64,000 nt of DNA from Legionella tucsonensis (GTDB taxonomy: Bacteria; Pseudomonadota; Gammaproteobacteria; Legionellales; Legionellaceae): the NCBI RefSeq assembly GCF_001468035.1, contig NZ_LNZA01000001.1, positions 2,430,328-2,494,327 of the forward strand, given 5' to 3'. Shown here in pieces: positions 36,521-46,015 of this stretch. A model generated the notes under the pieces. That model saw only the letters and a program-made list of their open reading frames with translations. It was not told the DNA's origin and did no database searches. Made by a program: the position numbers and the translations under genes. How positions within the stretch are numbered: position 1 is the first letter of the stretch; every line of letters starts with the position of its first letter.

Positions 36521-38212
36521 CTAGACGGGTATTTTAATTGGAACTACAGAGAACATTTTATGTTGCTCATAAAACAGAACTAAATGCTCTGCCATAGATT
36601 CTTGCAACTCAGGTTCAATGTTTACGTGCCCATTTAATTTATTAAGAATAAATTGAATTGCCAAATTAAGCCAGTCCAAACCCCGTAATTCTTTATCCAT
36701 TAACTCCTGATTATGATGCCAAAGATGAACACAACAACTCGCTGCAAAAATCCAGCAATAGTGTTCTGCCAATCGAAAAGCGGTCAGACTGCGCGGGTCA
36801 AATTGTTTTTGCTCATGCAAAGCAATTACTTGTCGATCCAAACGCTTTAGTTCACTACGAATCATTCTGATTAATGGTCTGATTTTTTTTGATTTCAGCA
36901 CAGATAAACCAGCCAGAATATCGTCTTCGGCAAAAGTAAAAAGACCCAGGCGGTTCAGAGAAAACTCAGGACAAATACATTTGAGATTAAAAATATGCTC
37001 CATTTTTTGTAACTGACTTGGGGAACAACTCCCTCTCATCCCGGCCTGGGGTACTAAATTACCCGCAATCACCGATAAATTGACCTGGCTGCTTCCGTCA
37101 AATAAACCCACCACAGAAATATCACGTCTGATTTTTTGAAACATAGCCCACTCTGTTGTGCGTAAATAAGCACGTGCACCCATCACTACGCTGCATTCTT
37201 CAACGATTCCTTCAGTTATTTTGGGAATGAGAAATTTAATAATGGCAGACCAAAAAGATAATTTTTCAGGGATTACTGAGGCGGCACGCACCACTGTAAA
37301 AGCGGTACAATCCGCTATGAGTAACTGAGCAAACTGCTCCCCCAAACGCTGTTTTACCACGGGAATTTCATAGGCAGTCTTCCCATACAACTTCCTGTGT
37401 AAACTAAAAGAAAGGGTTAATCGCAAAGCAGTATCTGCAGCACCAAGAGAAAAAGAAGCACATAGAGTTCTTGAAACCTGTAGCGTTTTATGAATGATTT
37501 CTAAACCACGTTTTTCTTCCCCAATCAATGCATCATGAGGCAAAAAAACCTTATCCAAAGAAAAGCCGCTGATATCCAACCCCCTGACCCCAAGTGTAGG
37601 AAGTTTGGGCGTTGGCATAAAGCCTGATTGAATTGTCGATTTATCCAGAAAAAAAACAGAAAAACCTAAAGGGCCTCCTCGATCATGAGTACGGCAAAGA
37701 AGAGTTACGCTCTGCCCCTGAGTAGCAAAATTAATGCACCATTTTTTCCCGGATAGCTCCCACCCATTCTTACAAGGTTGTGCTACTACTTCATTCGCCA
37801 TGATATCAGAACCATGCTCTTCTTCGGTCAAAGCACATGCTGTAATTCCACCCCTGCGTAGAGAATCTGCCAAAGCTTTTTTCTGACGCTCATTTCCTGC
37901 TATCCAAAGAGGTAAGGAACCTAAAAATGACAAGCCCAAAGCAATGCCAGTAGTTAAATCACGTCTACAAAGTGATTTTGCTAAAAAAAACGCGACATCA
38001 AGTGAAACAAACTTCCCACTAAGATGTTGAGGGATTAAGTACTCCATCACCCCCCACTGCTGAATGAATTTGATTTGCGGCCAGGCAAGTTCCTCTTGCT
38101 CATCATAGTGCAAGATTTCTTGAAAATTGACTGGTCCATCCTGTTTTGCAGGATTACCTAAATAAGCTTCGAATGAATGAATTAATTGCAACAAATCATG
38201 GTAAGAAGCCAT
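36521..38212 (-). CDS. Acyl-CoA dehydrogenase family protein
   Basis: A 563-residue flavoenzyme of the acyl-CoA dehydrogenase fold. ACALTEEEHGSDI near residue 150 is the FAD-contact motif, GWELSGKKWCINFATQG the middle-domain signature, and the region around ASFSLGAADTAL begins the C-terminal helical domain. About 150 further residues follow the usual end of the fold, as in some lipid-pathway members. ATG 38212 is taken as start because AAAGGA lies five bases ahead; the longer frame runs into the previous gene. It is 31 bases behind the carboxyltransferase gene, so the enzymes probably act in sequence, introducing a double bond in an acyl chain. Confidence 0.88.
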   Translation of the reverse strand: MASYHDLLQLIHSFEAYLGNPAKQDGPVNFQEILHYDEQEELAWPQIKFIQQWGVMEYLIPQHLSGKFVSLDVAFFLAKSLCRRDLTTGIALGLSFLGSLPLWIAGNERQKKALADSLRRGGITACALTEEEHGSDIMANEVVAQPCKNGWELSGKKWCINFATQGQSVTLLCRTHDRGGPLGFSVFFLDKSTIQSGFMPTPKLPTLGVRGLDISGFSLDKVFLPHDALIGEEKRGLEIIHKTLQVSRTLCASFSLGAADTALRLTLSFSLHRKLYGKTAYEIPVVKQRLGEQFAQLLIADCTAFTVVRAASVIPEKLSFWSAIIKFLIPKITEGIVEECSVVMGARAYLRTTEWAMFQKIRRDISVVGLFDGSSQVNLSVIAGNLVPQAGMRGSCSPSQLQKMEHIFNLKCICPEFSLNRLGLFTFAEDDILAGLSVLKSKKIRPLIRMIRSELKRLDRQVIALHEQKQFDPRSLTAFRLAEHYCWIFAASCCVHLWHHNQELMDKELRGLDWLNLAIQFILNKLNGHVNIEPELQESMAEHLVLFYEQHKMFSVVPIKIPV

Positions 38213-38243
38213 AATAATCCTTTTACTTGAGGAGAACGTATTT

Positions 38244-39662
38244 CTATACAATAGAATGTCGCGCAATCGCCAGATCATCCATTTTGCGATATAAATACTC
38301 CAAATATTGGGCCAATCTTCCTCGTATTTGTTGAGGAGCAATAATTTCATCAATTAAACCAGACCTATATGCATCCACTAAAGAAGGATCAAGATTCTGC
38401 GCATCAGTTACCTGATGCTTTATCTCTCCAAATACTTGTCCATCAGTACTTTGAACTTTTTTCGTTGTCTCTTTGCCCATCACTCCAAGAATCGCGGTCT
38501 CTAAAGCCAAAACCAAGTCTCCTTGTTGCGATGCAGTTTGCATCATCAGAAATGCTGCGGCTCCATAACATTTACGAACAATCACGCTCATCCTAGGTAC
38601 ACGGGTTTGCATCGCAGCACATAATCGGGCTCCATGCTGTAATAATCCTTTTTGCTCTTCGCGTTTTCCAGGCATAAATCCAGGAACATCAATTAAAGTA
38701 AGTACTGGAATACGATATGCATCACAGATTCGAATAAATTTAGCTGCTTTTTGTGCTGCATCTGAATCAATAGCTCCACTAAAACGAATACTCTGATTTG
38801 CAACAATACCCACTGCATACCCATGAATATGAGCAAAAGCACAAATCATGGCCTGCCCGTAAACACTTTTGTATTGCCATACTTCAGAGTTATCCACAAT
38901 CGCTTGCATCAATTCGAGCATATTAAATGGCACTCTGGGGTCAGTCGGTACATTAGGCAAGGGATGTAAAGGCTCCTGAGTGGAGTGTACAGGAGGACAT
39001 TCTCCGCTATGCGACGGAAAAAAGTTGAGCATGGTTTTAACATGATTGATTTGCGCGCTGATACTGTCATCAACAAAATCAGCAATGCCTGTAGTACTCG
39101 CGTGCATCGCTGTACCACCTAATTCACTCATACTGACCTTTTCACCGATTGCTTGTTGTACTACCATAGGGCTGGTTACCATCAGATAACTACGATGCTT
39201 GTTAAAAAAAAGCAAATCCATCAACACAGCAGAATAAGCAGGCGCACCAAGAGTTGGGGCAACGAGCACCGCAAATTGTGGAACTATACCTGATAAGTTG
39301 ATATTCTGGGCGATAATTTTCGTGTATTCATCGCCACTTAATAAGTTTTCTTCTAAAGAAATACCAGGAGACGCTAAAAAAGCGATAATTGGAATCTTTA
39401 ACTCTTTGGCTCTATCCATGAGACGCAGAATTTTTTTTGCGCCCTGGCTGGTAATGTATCCTCGGTTCACTGAATTATTATGAGCATATATTGCTACTGG
39501 TCTTTGATTTACCTTAGCTAAACCCGTAATCACTTCAGCCCCAAATTGCAAATGAGACTGATTATTCATGGCATAATCTGTAAGTAACGGAAGAAAACTG
39601 TGCTCATCAATAAGATTTTCTATCCATTTCATCGTGGTTTTATCAACAGACGATGAAGACAT
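38244..39662 (-). CDS. Acyl-CoA carboxylase carboxyltransferase (beta) subunit
   Basis: A 472-residue protein of the carboxyltransferase family (PccB/AccD5-like), with two crotonase-type halves. The first half carries NNSVNRGYITSQGAKKI and the second GYAVGIVANQ, TLIDVPGFMPGKREEQKG and YGAAAFLM. These enzymes move carboxybiotin onto an acyl-CoA to make malonyl-, methylmalonyl- or longer dicarboxyl-CoA. The subunit is shorter than typical propionyl-CoA carboxylase beta (about 510). No biotin carboxylase or biotin carrier gene lies nearby, so it must borrow one. It is first in the minus-strand arm and is divergent from the KAS operon; it may supply the extender unit. Confidence 0.88.
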   Translation of the reverse strand: MSSSSVDKTTMKWIENLIDEHSFLPLLTDYAMNNQSHLQFGAEVITGLAKVNQRPVAIYAHNNSVNRGYITSQGAKKILRLMDRAKELKIPIIAFLASPGISLEENLLSGDEYTKIIAQNINLSGIVPQFAVLVAPTLGAPAYSAVLMDLLFFNKHRSYLMVTSPMVVQQAIGEKVSMSELGGTAMHASTTGIADFVDDSISAQINHVKTMLNFFPSHSGECPPVHSTQEPLHPLPNVPTDPRVPFNMLELMQAIVDNSEVWQYKSVYGQAMICAFAHIHGYAVGIVANQSIRFSGAIDSDAAQKAAKFIRICDAYRIPVLTLIDVPGFMPGKREEQKGLLQHGARLCAAMQTRVPRMSVIVRKCYGAAAFLMMQTASQQGDLVLALETAILGVMGKETTKKVQSTDGQVFGEIKHQVTDAQNLDPSLVDAYRSGLIDEIIAPQQIRGRLAQYLEYLYRKMDDLAIARHSIV

Positions 39663-39815
39663 ATTGCACTCAACTTTTAATTAAAATTTATATAAAATAT
39701 ACACTTCGTCATTACCAGGGTCAATTTTTCCTAAAAAACAGCTATAATTTAGGCTCATTGAATTCATAGTGTAATCGAAATACAAGCAAACAAAAAAACA
39801 ATTTAAAGGTAATGT
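39663..39815. promoter_or_regulatory. Divergent promoter region of the lipid biosynthesis cluster
   Basis: The 153 bases between the carboxyltransferase gene (minus) and the KAS gene (plus) are strongly AT-rich. A TATAAT at 39743-39748 suits the plus-strand operon, 68 bases before its start, though no good -35 is seen. On the minus strand TATATTTTATA (39690s) could serve the other arm. One short region feeding both arms suggests joint control. Confidence 0.5.
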
Positions 39816-40868
39816 ATGGAAATTTTGCATCCCCACATCCGTTTTGATATTACAGCTGCAACTCGTGTTCTTCCTGATTCTCCACCGGTTACGAATCTGG
39901 AAATTTTACAAAACTTCCCACGAACATCAGGTCACTCTTTATCCTTTTTAGAAAAATTTGCTGAAAAAATCGGTGAAGAATTTGGTTTTTATTCCCGTTA
40001 TTGGTGCCATAAGCCTTGGGAGTCGTTAGATAATTCCAGGGAATTGACTGCTGAATCATTAGCCACTGAAGCAGTACAAAAATTGCTTGTGGATTATGAC
40101 TCAAAAAAAATACATGCTCTTTTATTAGGCTCTACTACCAATAAACGATTTACGGGCTCACAAGCCGCAGCAGTACTTGGAAATTTAGGAATAGATGCCC
40201 TTGCTTATGATTTAAAAACCGGCTGCTCCACTTCTTTATCAACACTTCATCTTGCCTATGCCTTAATGGCTTTAGGTTATACTAATGTGATAGTCAGTTG
40301 TGCCGAAACTTTATCCAAAGTAATCGATCCTGGAAATGAAAAAACATGGATAGGATTAGCCGATGGTGCAGCAGCCTTGCTCATGGAAAAAAAAGAAAAG
40401 GGTGCATTCACTGTTGAAAAAACCTTTTTTTCTACTGATGGGAAATACGTTGAAGCTTTTACCACTCAAGGTGTTTTTCCACCTACTAAAGAGCAAATCG
40501 ACACTATAGGCTATCATTTGATTGGTGATGAATCACTGATGAAAGAATTGGCCTATGCTAAGTACAAGCAAATACTGAATCATTTATTACCAACAGAAGA
40601 AGACAGAGAAAACATCACATGGATTATTCCTCATCAAGTGAATCGCAAATTAATTACTCAACTCCTTCAAGAGTACCAAATGAGTCATAAGGCAATTATT
40701 TGGGATTCAGATACGATTGGAAATATTGGCGGCGCTTCTGTTCTTTATTCGCTGGCAAGAGCAGTCGAGGAAAAAATTTTTGATAGGCCTGGAAAAATAC
40801 TCATGATGAGTGTAGGAGGCGGTCTCTCTTATGCGGGACAAGTCCTGCAATTCCATAAGGATGTTTAA
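39816..40868 (+). CDS. 3-oxoacyl-ACP synthase III-like ketosynthase
   Basis: A 350-residue thiolase-fold ketosynthase of the FabH type. The catalytic triad is complete: Cys137 in KTGCSTS, His273 in IPHQVN and Asn303 in GNIGG. The N-terminal 60 residues differ from housekeeping FabH. It probably condenses an acyl group with an ACP- or CoA-bound extender, or transfers an acyl chain to a hydroxyl or amine as some secondary-metabolism KAS III enzymes do. First gene of the six-gene plus-strand arm; its stop overlaps the next start. AAAGGTAATGT precedes the ATG. Confidence 0.9.
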   Translation: MEILHPHIRFDITAATRVLPDSPPVTNLEILQNFPRTSGHSLSFLEKFAEKIGEEFGFYSRYWCHKPWESLDNSRELTAESLATEAVQKLLVDYDSKKIHALLLGSTTNKRFTGSQAAAVLGNLGIDALAYDLKTGCSTSLSTLHLAYALMALGYTNVIVSCAETLSKVIDPGNEKTWIGLADGAAALLMEKKEKGAFTVEKTFFSTDGKYVEAFTTQGVFPPTKEQIDTIGYHLIGDESLMKELAYAKYKQILNHLLPTEEDRENITWIIPHQVNRKLITQLLQEYQMSHKAIIWDSDTIGNIGGASVLYSLARAVEEKIFDRPGKILMMSVGGGLSYAGQVLQFHKDV

Positions 40869-42613
40869 TGAGTAAGGAGATTTTCAACTGCGTATCGCTA
40901 ATTGATGCTGTTCATTACAGAGCCTCACATACACCAAAAAAAGTAAGTTGTACTTTTATAAATAGAAATCTAGAAGAAAAAATGACTTATGCTGAATTGG
41001 ATGAACGGGCGAGAGCCATTGCAGCGCAATTACAAGTACAAGGAGCAAAACCTGGGGATAGGATCTTATTACTATTTTCTCCCGGACTTCACCTAATCCA
41101 AGCTTTTTTTGGCTGTCTTTACGCAGGTTGCATTGCTGTACCTATTTATCCTCCAGCCCAAGCCAAATTATTAGATAAAGCGCATCGCATTATCCGGAAT
41201 GCAAAACCCGTATTGGTGATTATGATTGCTGATCATCTAGCGAAGTTTGCTACCCTGGATCACCAAGGAAAACCGTATTTAGATAAAGTTCCATGCTTAG
41301 CCATAGACAATATGAAACTGCAAATAAGTGCTTTTTGGCAACCGCCTTCTATTCGCGAACATCACATTGCTTTCCTACAGTACACATCAGGATCCACAAT
41401 GCATCCAAAAGGAGTCATTATCACGCATAGCAATTTACTGGATAATATCCAAAAAATATACACTGCGTTTGAATTAAATGAAGAAACCATATCTTTCAGC
41501 TGGCTCCCTCCCCATCATGATATGGGATTAATAGGCTATATTTTGACTCCTATTTATGCGGGCATACCAACCTATCTGATGTCTCCTTTTTCTTTTTTAC
41601 AAAATCCCCTTTCCTGGTTACAAAACATTAGCAAATACCGAGCAACCATAAGTGGCAGCCCCAATTTTGCTTACGATTATTGTGTGAAACGGATTAAGGA
41701 AGAAAAAAAACAAGGATTGGATTTAAGCTGCTGGCGAATTGCCTCGAATGGAGCAGAACCCATTAGAAAAGAAACATTAGAACATTTTTATCAGGCGTTT
41801 AAAAATTATGGGTTTCGCAAAGAAGCCTTTTACCCATGTTATGGTTTGGCTGAAGCTACATTATTAGTAACAGGAACTACTCCAGACACTCCCTACCGCT
41901 CGCTCCCCTTGGCTAAAGAACAATATCAGGATCATCGAGTCCATTTTTCTCAGGAGGAAAACTCACAGAGTCACAGTTTAGTCAGTTGTGGTCAATTTAT
42001 TCAAACAGTAAAAATTGTGGATCCAGAAACACTTATGCTTTGTAATAACGATCAAATTGGTGAAATTTGGGTGCACAGTAACAGTGTAGCTCAGGGATAC
42101 TGGCAACAAGATGAAGAAACACTCCAGGCATTTCATGGTAAAATTTCTAATGATCCAAGCAATCAATTGTATTTAAGAACCGGCGATTTGGGGTTTGTGC
42201 ATGAAGAGGAACTCTATGTGACGGGTCGCATTAAAGATTTGATTATTCTCTATGGAAAAAACCATTATCCACAAGACATAGAGTATTCTATTCTCCATGC
42301 CCCAGTTCATGAGTCTCTAGGTAAATGCGCTGCTTTTGTCATTCAAACAGATCATGAATACGAACTCACTGTCATGTGTGAGATAAAAAACCGTTTCATG
42401 TCACCTGAAGAGCAAGATACCTTATTCAATACCATTTTTGAACTGGTTTATCAGACACATCAACTCGAAATTCATTATATTATTCTTATCCCGCTTAAAG
42501 CCATGCCGCATACAACCAGCGGTAAAATTCGTCGAAATTTCTGTCGAAAACATGTATTGGATAATACACTTCCTATAATAGCTACGTGGCGGTTGAATAA
42601 GGTTGAGGATTAA
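40868..42613 (+). CDS. Fatty acyl-AMP ligase (FAAL)
   Basis: A 581-residue ANL-superfamily enzyme of the FAAL branch, which activates a fatty acid as acyl-AMP and loads it on an acyl carrier protein instead of CoA. Family marks include VPIYPPAQ, the P-loop TSGSTMHPKGV, SWLPPHHDMGLIG, YLRTGDLGF and GRIKDLIILYGKNHYPQDIE. The C-terminal Lys lies in TTSGKIRRN. FAALs are typical starters of lipopeptide and polyketide-lipid pathways. Its ATG overlaps the ketosynthase stop by one base, and the ACP gene lies two genes downstream. Confidence 0.93.
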   Translation: MSKEIFNCVSLIDAVHYRASHTPKKVSCTFINRNLEEKMTYAELDERARAIAAQLQVQGAKPGDRILLLFSPGLHLIQAFFGCLYAGCIAVPIYPPAQAKLLDKAHRIIRNAKPVLVIMIADHLAKFATLDHQGKPYLDKVPCLAIDNMKLQISAFWQPPSIREHHIAFLQYTSGSTMHPKGVIITHSNLLDNIQKIYTAFELNEETISFSWLPPHHDMGLIGYILTPIYAGIPTYLMSPFSFLQNPLSWLQNISKYRATISGSPNFAYDYCVKRIKEEKKQGLDLSCWRIASNGAEPIRKETLEHFYQAFKNYGFRKEAFYPCYGLAEATLLVTGTTPDTPYRSLPLAKEQYQDHRVHFSQEENSQSHSLVSCGQFIQTVKIVDPETLMLCNNDQIGEIWVHSNSVAQGYWQQDEETLQAFHGKISNDPSNQLYLRTGDLGFVHEEELYVTGRIKDLIILYGKNHYPQDIEYSILHAPVHESLGKCAAFVIQTDHEYELTVMCEIKNRFMSPEEQDTLFNTIFELVYQTHQLEIHYIILIPLKAMPHTTSGKIRRNFCRKHVLDNTLPIIATWRLNKVED

Positions 42614-42617
42614 AAAA

Positions 42618-43973
42618 ATGCAATTTCTAGCTCAAGATTCGCCAAATAAAATTGCACTAAGCGTTGAAAATCAGATTTTAAGCTTTGCTGAATTAGAAAC
42701 AGCAGTCCACAAAATGTCGTTACAATTAAAAAAATTGCCCAAAGGTCTATTGGTTTTATATGCAACAGCACAACCTCTATTTGTGATTCAATTATTAGCT
42801 GCTTTACACATCGGAAAACCGATTGCACTCCTTACCCATCACGAATCAGAGCAGGAAAAACGAGTCATTTTAAGTACCAGCATGACCGTTGATGCACAAG
42901 GTGAGCTCCTGGAAATTCAAGAAAATAATCAGATAAAGCATCATCCTGAACTCGCTTTAGTACTCTTTACATCAGGGAGCACAGGCCAAATGAAAGCGGT
43001 ACAGCTTTCTCTAAAAAATATCATTGCAAATTGTCATGCTGTCATTAATGCGCTGGAGTTTTCTCGAGTTGTCGATCAATTATTGTTTTTACCTTTATCG
43101 TACTCTTTTGGCCTTCTTGGGCAGTTACTCCCTGGGTTAAGCGCAGGAATAAAAACACAACTAATCACACAATTTACTGACATTAAAACAGTGTTTGAAA
43201 CTCGCGCTATTCCGCAAATGTGGAGTGGGGTCCCTTCTCATTGGGTCGCGATTAATAAAATGGCAACACTTTTTCCAGAAGCAGCAGCAAAAATAAAAGC
43301 GATTGTCTCAGCTGGAGCTCCTTTGAGTATTATATTGCGTGACAGCTTAATGCATTCTTTTCCTAATGCAATAATTTATAATAATTATGGTCTCACAGAA
43401 GCCTCCCCACGCGTCCTGACTTACTCCAGCAAAGATCCATTGTTCCTTGAGGATTTTGCCGGTCATCCAGTTGGTGATTGGCAGATACGTTTATCTGCGA
43501 ACAATGAGTTGCTCATTAAAGGCAGTCAACTCATGTTGGGTTATCTAGGTGAAGAAAAACAAAGCCGAATGCACGATGGTTGGTTTTATACTGGAGATTT
43601 GGCAGAGCAATTACCCTCAGGTTTGGTAGCAATTAAAGGACGATCGGATCACATCGTCAATATTGGTGGTGAAAAAGTTAATTTAATTGATATAGAGCAT
43701 AAAATTTGCCAAATTAAAGAAATTAAAGAAGTGATTGTCATACCTGTTCCTGATGAATTGTACGGTATCCGTTTACTTGCGTGTCTGGAACGAGATGGAT
43801 TCAGCACTACCACCACAGAACAAATGCTTTGTGAACAGTTAAAACACCATTTTTTACCTAGAAAACTTCCAATTAAAGTGCAATTATTGGATAAATTGCC
43901 ACGTAATCAACACGGAAAACTTGATAGAAAAGCACTGCTTCTAAGCCCAAAGGAAAAAAAACATGCACACTGA
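42618..43973 (+). CDS. AMP-dependent acyl/aryl acid or amino acid ligase (ANL superfamily)
   Basis: A 451-residue adenylating enzyme, shorter than the FAAL. The core motifs are present: LFTSGSTGQMKAVQLS, NNYGLTEASPR, GWFYTGDLAEQ, IKGRSDHIVNIGGEKVN and the catalytic Lys in RNQHGKLDRK. ATG 42618 is chosen because GAGGAT lies before it. The trimmed N terminus resembles stand-alone adenylation enzymes that load a carrier protein. Its stop overlaps the ACP start by eleven bases, so the ACP is the probable partner. The substrate is not predictable by eye. Confidence 0.9.
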   Translation: MQFLAQDSPNKIALSVENQILSFAELETAVHKMSLQLKKLPKGLLVLYATAQPLFVIQLLAALHIGKPIALLTHHESEQEKRVILSTSMTVDAQGELLEIQENNQIKHHPELALVLFTSGSTGQMKAVQLSLKNIIANCHAVINALEFSRVVDQLLFLPLSYSFGLLGQLLPGLSAGIKTQLITQFTDIKTVFETRAIPQMWSGVPSHWVAINKMATLFPEAAAKIKAIVSAGAPLSIILRDSLMHSFPNAIIYNNYGLTEASPRVLTYSSKDPLFLEDFAGHPVGDWQIRLSANNELLIKGSQLMLGYLGEEKQSRMHDGWFYTGDLAEQLPSGLVAIKGRSDHIVNIGGEKVNLIDIEHKICQIKEIKEVIVIPVPDELYGIRLLACLERDGFSTTTTEQMLCEQLKHHFLPRKLPIKVQLLDKLPRNQHGKLDRKALLLSPKEKKHAH

Positions 43974-44196
43974 ACGAATTCGCAATACATTAGCAAAAAT
44001 TGGACTTGCCTATCCATATCAAGATACATCCGCCTCACTAGAGCAAGGGGGTCTAGACAGCTTAATGTTAGCCTTACTCATTATCGAGTTAGAGCGAGAA
44101 TTCAAAATTAAGATCCCTGTCATGCCTTTAGTAAAAGAGCATTATGAATCGATAAACAGTATTGAAAAACACTTAATTGAGCTGGGGGCACAATGA
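43963..44196 (+). CDS. Acyl carrier protein of the lipid cluster
   Basis: A 77-residue carrier protein. The phosphopantetheine attachment site is Ser33 in GGLDSLM, in the family's usual place at the start of the second helix. The protein is acidic and four-helical in pattern. It differs strongly from the housekeeping AcpP motif (DSLDTVE), consistent with a dedicated carrier. It overlaps the ligase by eleven bases and the reductase by four. It probably carries the growing chain made by the flanking enzymes. Confidence 0.9.
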   Translation: MHTERIRNTLAKIGLAYPYQDTSASLEQGGLDSLMLALLIIELEREFKIKIPVMPLVKEHYESINSIEKHLIELGAQ

Positions 44197-44948
44197 ATAT
44201 TTTGATTACTGGTGGATCATCAGATATAGCTCAAGCCATAGCCAAGCGACGACTGCAATTAGGCGACACGATTATCATTACCAGCTCCAGCAAGGAAAGT
44301 CTAAACAAAACCTTGGAACATTATAAACAACAAAAAATGCAGGTTCGTGGTTTGGTATATAATTTTTCCAATCCAGAGGCCAGTAAGGAAGAACTGCAAA
44401 ATCTGCTGCAGAAACCTTTAGATGGTGTCATTCTCAACGCGTTTACACGGGTGAGCCAATTACGAAAATTACACGCGTTATCCTACCCTGCATTACGCAC
44501 TTATATTGATGATAATTTGCATGGCAATATCTGGTTAATTCATCACTTATTACCGGCTTTATTAGCCAATAAATTTGGACGATTGATTCTGATTTCCAGC
44601 CTTTCTGCAATTACAGGAACCAGTCGGTATGGCGCTTATTGTGCAACCAAAGCAGCGCTCGAAGGATTATTTTTAAATCTTGCAGTTGATTACAGTGCCA
44701 ACGATATTTTATCCAATATTGTGCGTGTTGGTTTGATTAAAACATCAAGAACTGAACAATTCTGGAAAAAGCCTGCTTATCAAGAAAAAATGGCACAAAT
44801 TATTCCTCAAGGCATGATGGGAGAAACAACACAAATAGCAGAGGCCATGGATCCCTTATTATCAAGAACCTCATTTATGACAGGCTCTGTCATTACTGTT
44901 AGTGGAGGTTTACCGCTAATGCGTTCTGAAGGAATATTATCATCATGA
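44193..44948 (+). CDS. Short-chain dehydrogenase/reductase (FabG-like ketoreductase)
   Basis: A 251-residue SDR enzyme. The Rossmann nucleotide loop is TGGSSDIAQAIA near residue 7, the catalytic Ser lies in LISSLSAI, and Tyr and Lys in YCATK. The C terminus ends in TGSVITVSGGLP, as in FabG. It most likely reduces a beta-keto group on an ACP-bound chain with NADPH. The start overlaps the ACP stop by four bases, and its own stop overlaps the next ketosynthase by four. Confidence 0.9.
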   Translation: MNILITGGSSDIAQAIAKRRLQLGDTIIITSSSKESLNKTLEHYKQQKMQVRGLVYNFSNPEASKEELQNLLQKPLDGVILNAFTRVSQLRKLHALSYPALRTYIDDNLHGNIWLIHHLLPALLANKFGRLILISSLSAITGTSRYGAYCATKAALEGLFLNLAVDYSANDILSNIVRVGLIKTSRTEQFWKKPAYQEKMAQIIPQGMMGETTQIAEAMDPLLSRTSFMTGSVITVSGGLPLMRSEGILSS

Positions 44949-45955
44949 ATTTGTTACGTGCCGAAAAAGACATATACCTCAAGGGTCCTTTTACCGCGTT
45001 GCCTGAAAGGATTGTGAGTAATCAAGAGGTACTCAATTGGATGAATAGCACACAAAGCCCAACACTGGTCAGCTTTTCAACAGGAATTAGAAACAGACGC
45101 TGGGTCAATGAAAATCAGGCATGTAGTGATTTAGCTGTACTTGCGGCAGAAAAACTGTTTGCAGCAAAGCCGACCGAAAAGAATAAAATCAACCAAATTA
45201 TTTTGGCAACTATATCAGGAGACTACCTTGCACCACCAACCAGTCCATTAGTACAACACCGACTTGGATTACAAAATACAGGGGCTTTTGATATTGGAGC
45301 AGCGTGTGCCGGTTTTGTAGTAGGTTTGCATACAAGTGCTGCTATTACTCAAGCAAGTATGGGTTCCATCTTATTAATCGCCAGCGAGATCCGCTCTAAG
45401 TTTTTAAATAAAAATAATTTTGCTACCAGTGTCCTCTTTGGCGATGGGGCAGCTGCTTGCGTTGTGTCTACCGATAAAAAAAATGCTGAATTTCGTTTTA
45501 TTGCCTCCGCTTTATTTGCTGATGGCGAAGTCAGTGATACGGTATCTATTCCTGCAGGAGGTTCACGACTGCCTGCAGCACATTGCCAAAACCCAGAGTT
45601 GTTTTACATCACGATTAAAGAAAATACCGCTCTATTCGTCAAAGCAGTACATGGTATGGTTGATGGAGCAGAAGAATTCCTCAAAGCATTAAACCTTACT
45701 ACTGCGGATATCCAATGGTTGGTCCCGCATCAAGGAAATAAAAATTTAGTTTTATCTGTTGCAAAACAATTAGGTTTTCCTGAGGAACGTATTGTTAAAA
45801 CCGTGGAAGAAACCGGTAATACTTCTGGTACAAGTGTAGGTATTGCTCTAGATTTTCTTCGCGAACACGCCCCCATCAAAGCAAAAGATAAAGCGTTATT
45901 GGTTGCTGCAGGTGGAGGAGGTATCGCCGCTTGCGCACTTTTGGAAGTGATTTAA
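44945..45955 (+). CDS. 3-oxoacyl-ACP synthase III (FabH-like)
   Basis: A 336-residue ketosynthase III with Cys121 in GAACAGF, His262 in VPHQGN and Asn292 in GNTSGTS, the standard triad. It is closer to normal FabH than the first KAS gene of this operon. It is the last gene of the plus-strand arm. Together with the FAAL, the ligase, the ACP and the reductase it can in principle run one round of chain elongation or a chain-joining step. The housekeeping fab genes are not here, so this is a dedicated copy. Confidence 0.92.
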   Translation: MNLLRAEKDIYLKGPFTALPERIVSNQEVLNWMNSTQSPTLVSFSTGIRNRRWVNENQACSDLAVLAAEKLFAAKPTEKNKINQIILATISGDYLAPPTSPLVQHRLGLQNTGAFDIGAACAGFVVGLHTSAAITQASMGSILLIASEIRSKFLNKNNFATSVLFGDGAAACVVSTDKKNAEFRFIASALFADGEVSDTVSIPAGGSRLPAAHCQNPELFYITIKENTALFVKAVHGMVDGAEEFLKALNLTTADIQWLVPHQGNKNLVLSVAKQLGFPEERIVKTVEETGNTSGTSVGIALDFLREHAPIKAKDKALLVAAGGGGIAACALLEVI

Positions 45956-45957
45956 TG

Positions 45958-45987
45958 CAGCCTGAGGTGCAGCAAAGCAGAACCCAG
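45958..45987 (+). repeat. REP-like half element
   Basis: GCAGCCTGAGGTGCAGCA followed by AAGCAGAACCCAG matches the left half of the repeat family (GCCTGGGTGAAGCGAAGC then GGAACCCGGG) with several changes. It follows the ketosynthase stop codon directly. Confidence 0.4.
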
Positions 45988-46015
45988 ATTATTCACTCCC
46001 TACAGTTTATTCTTA

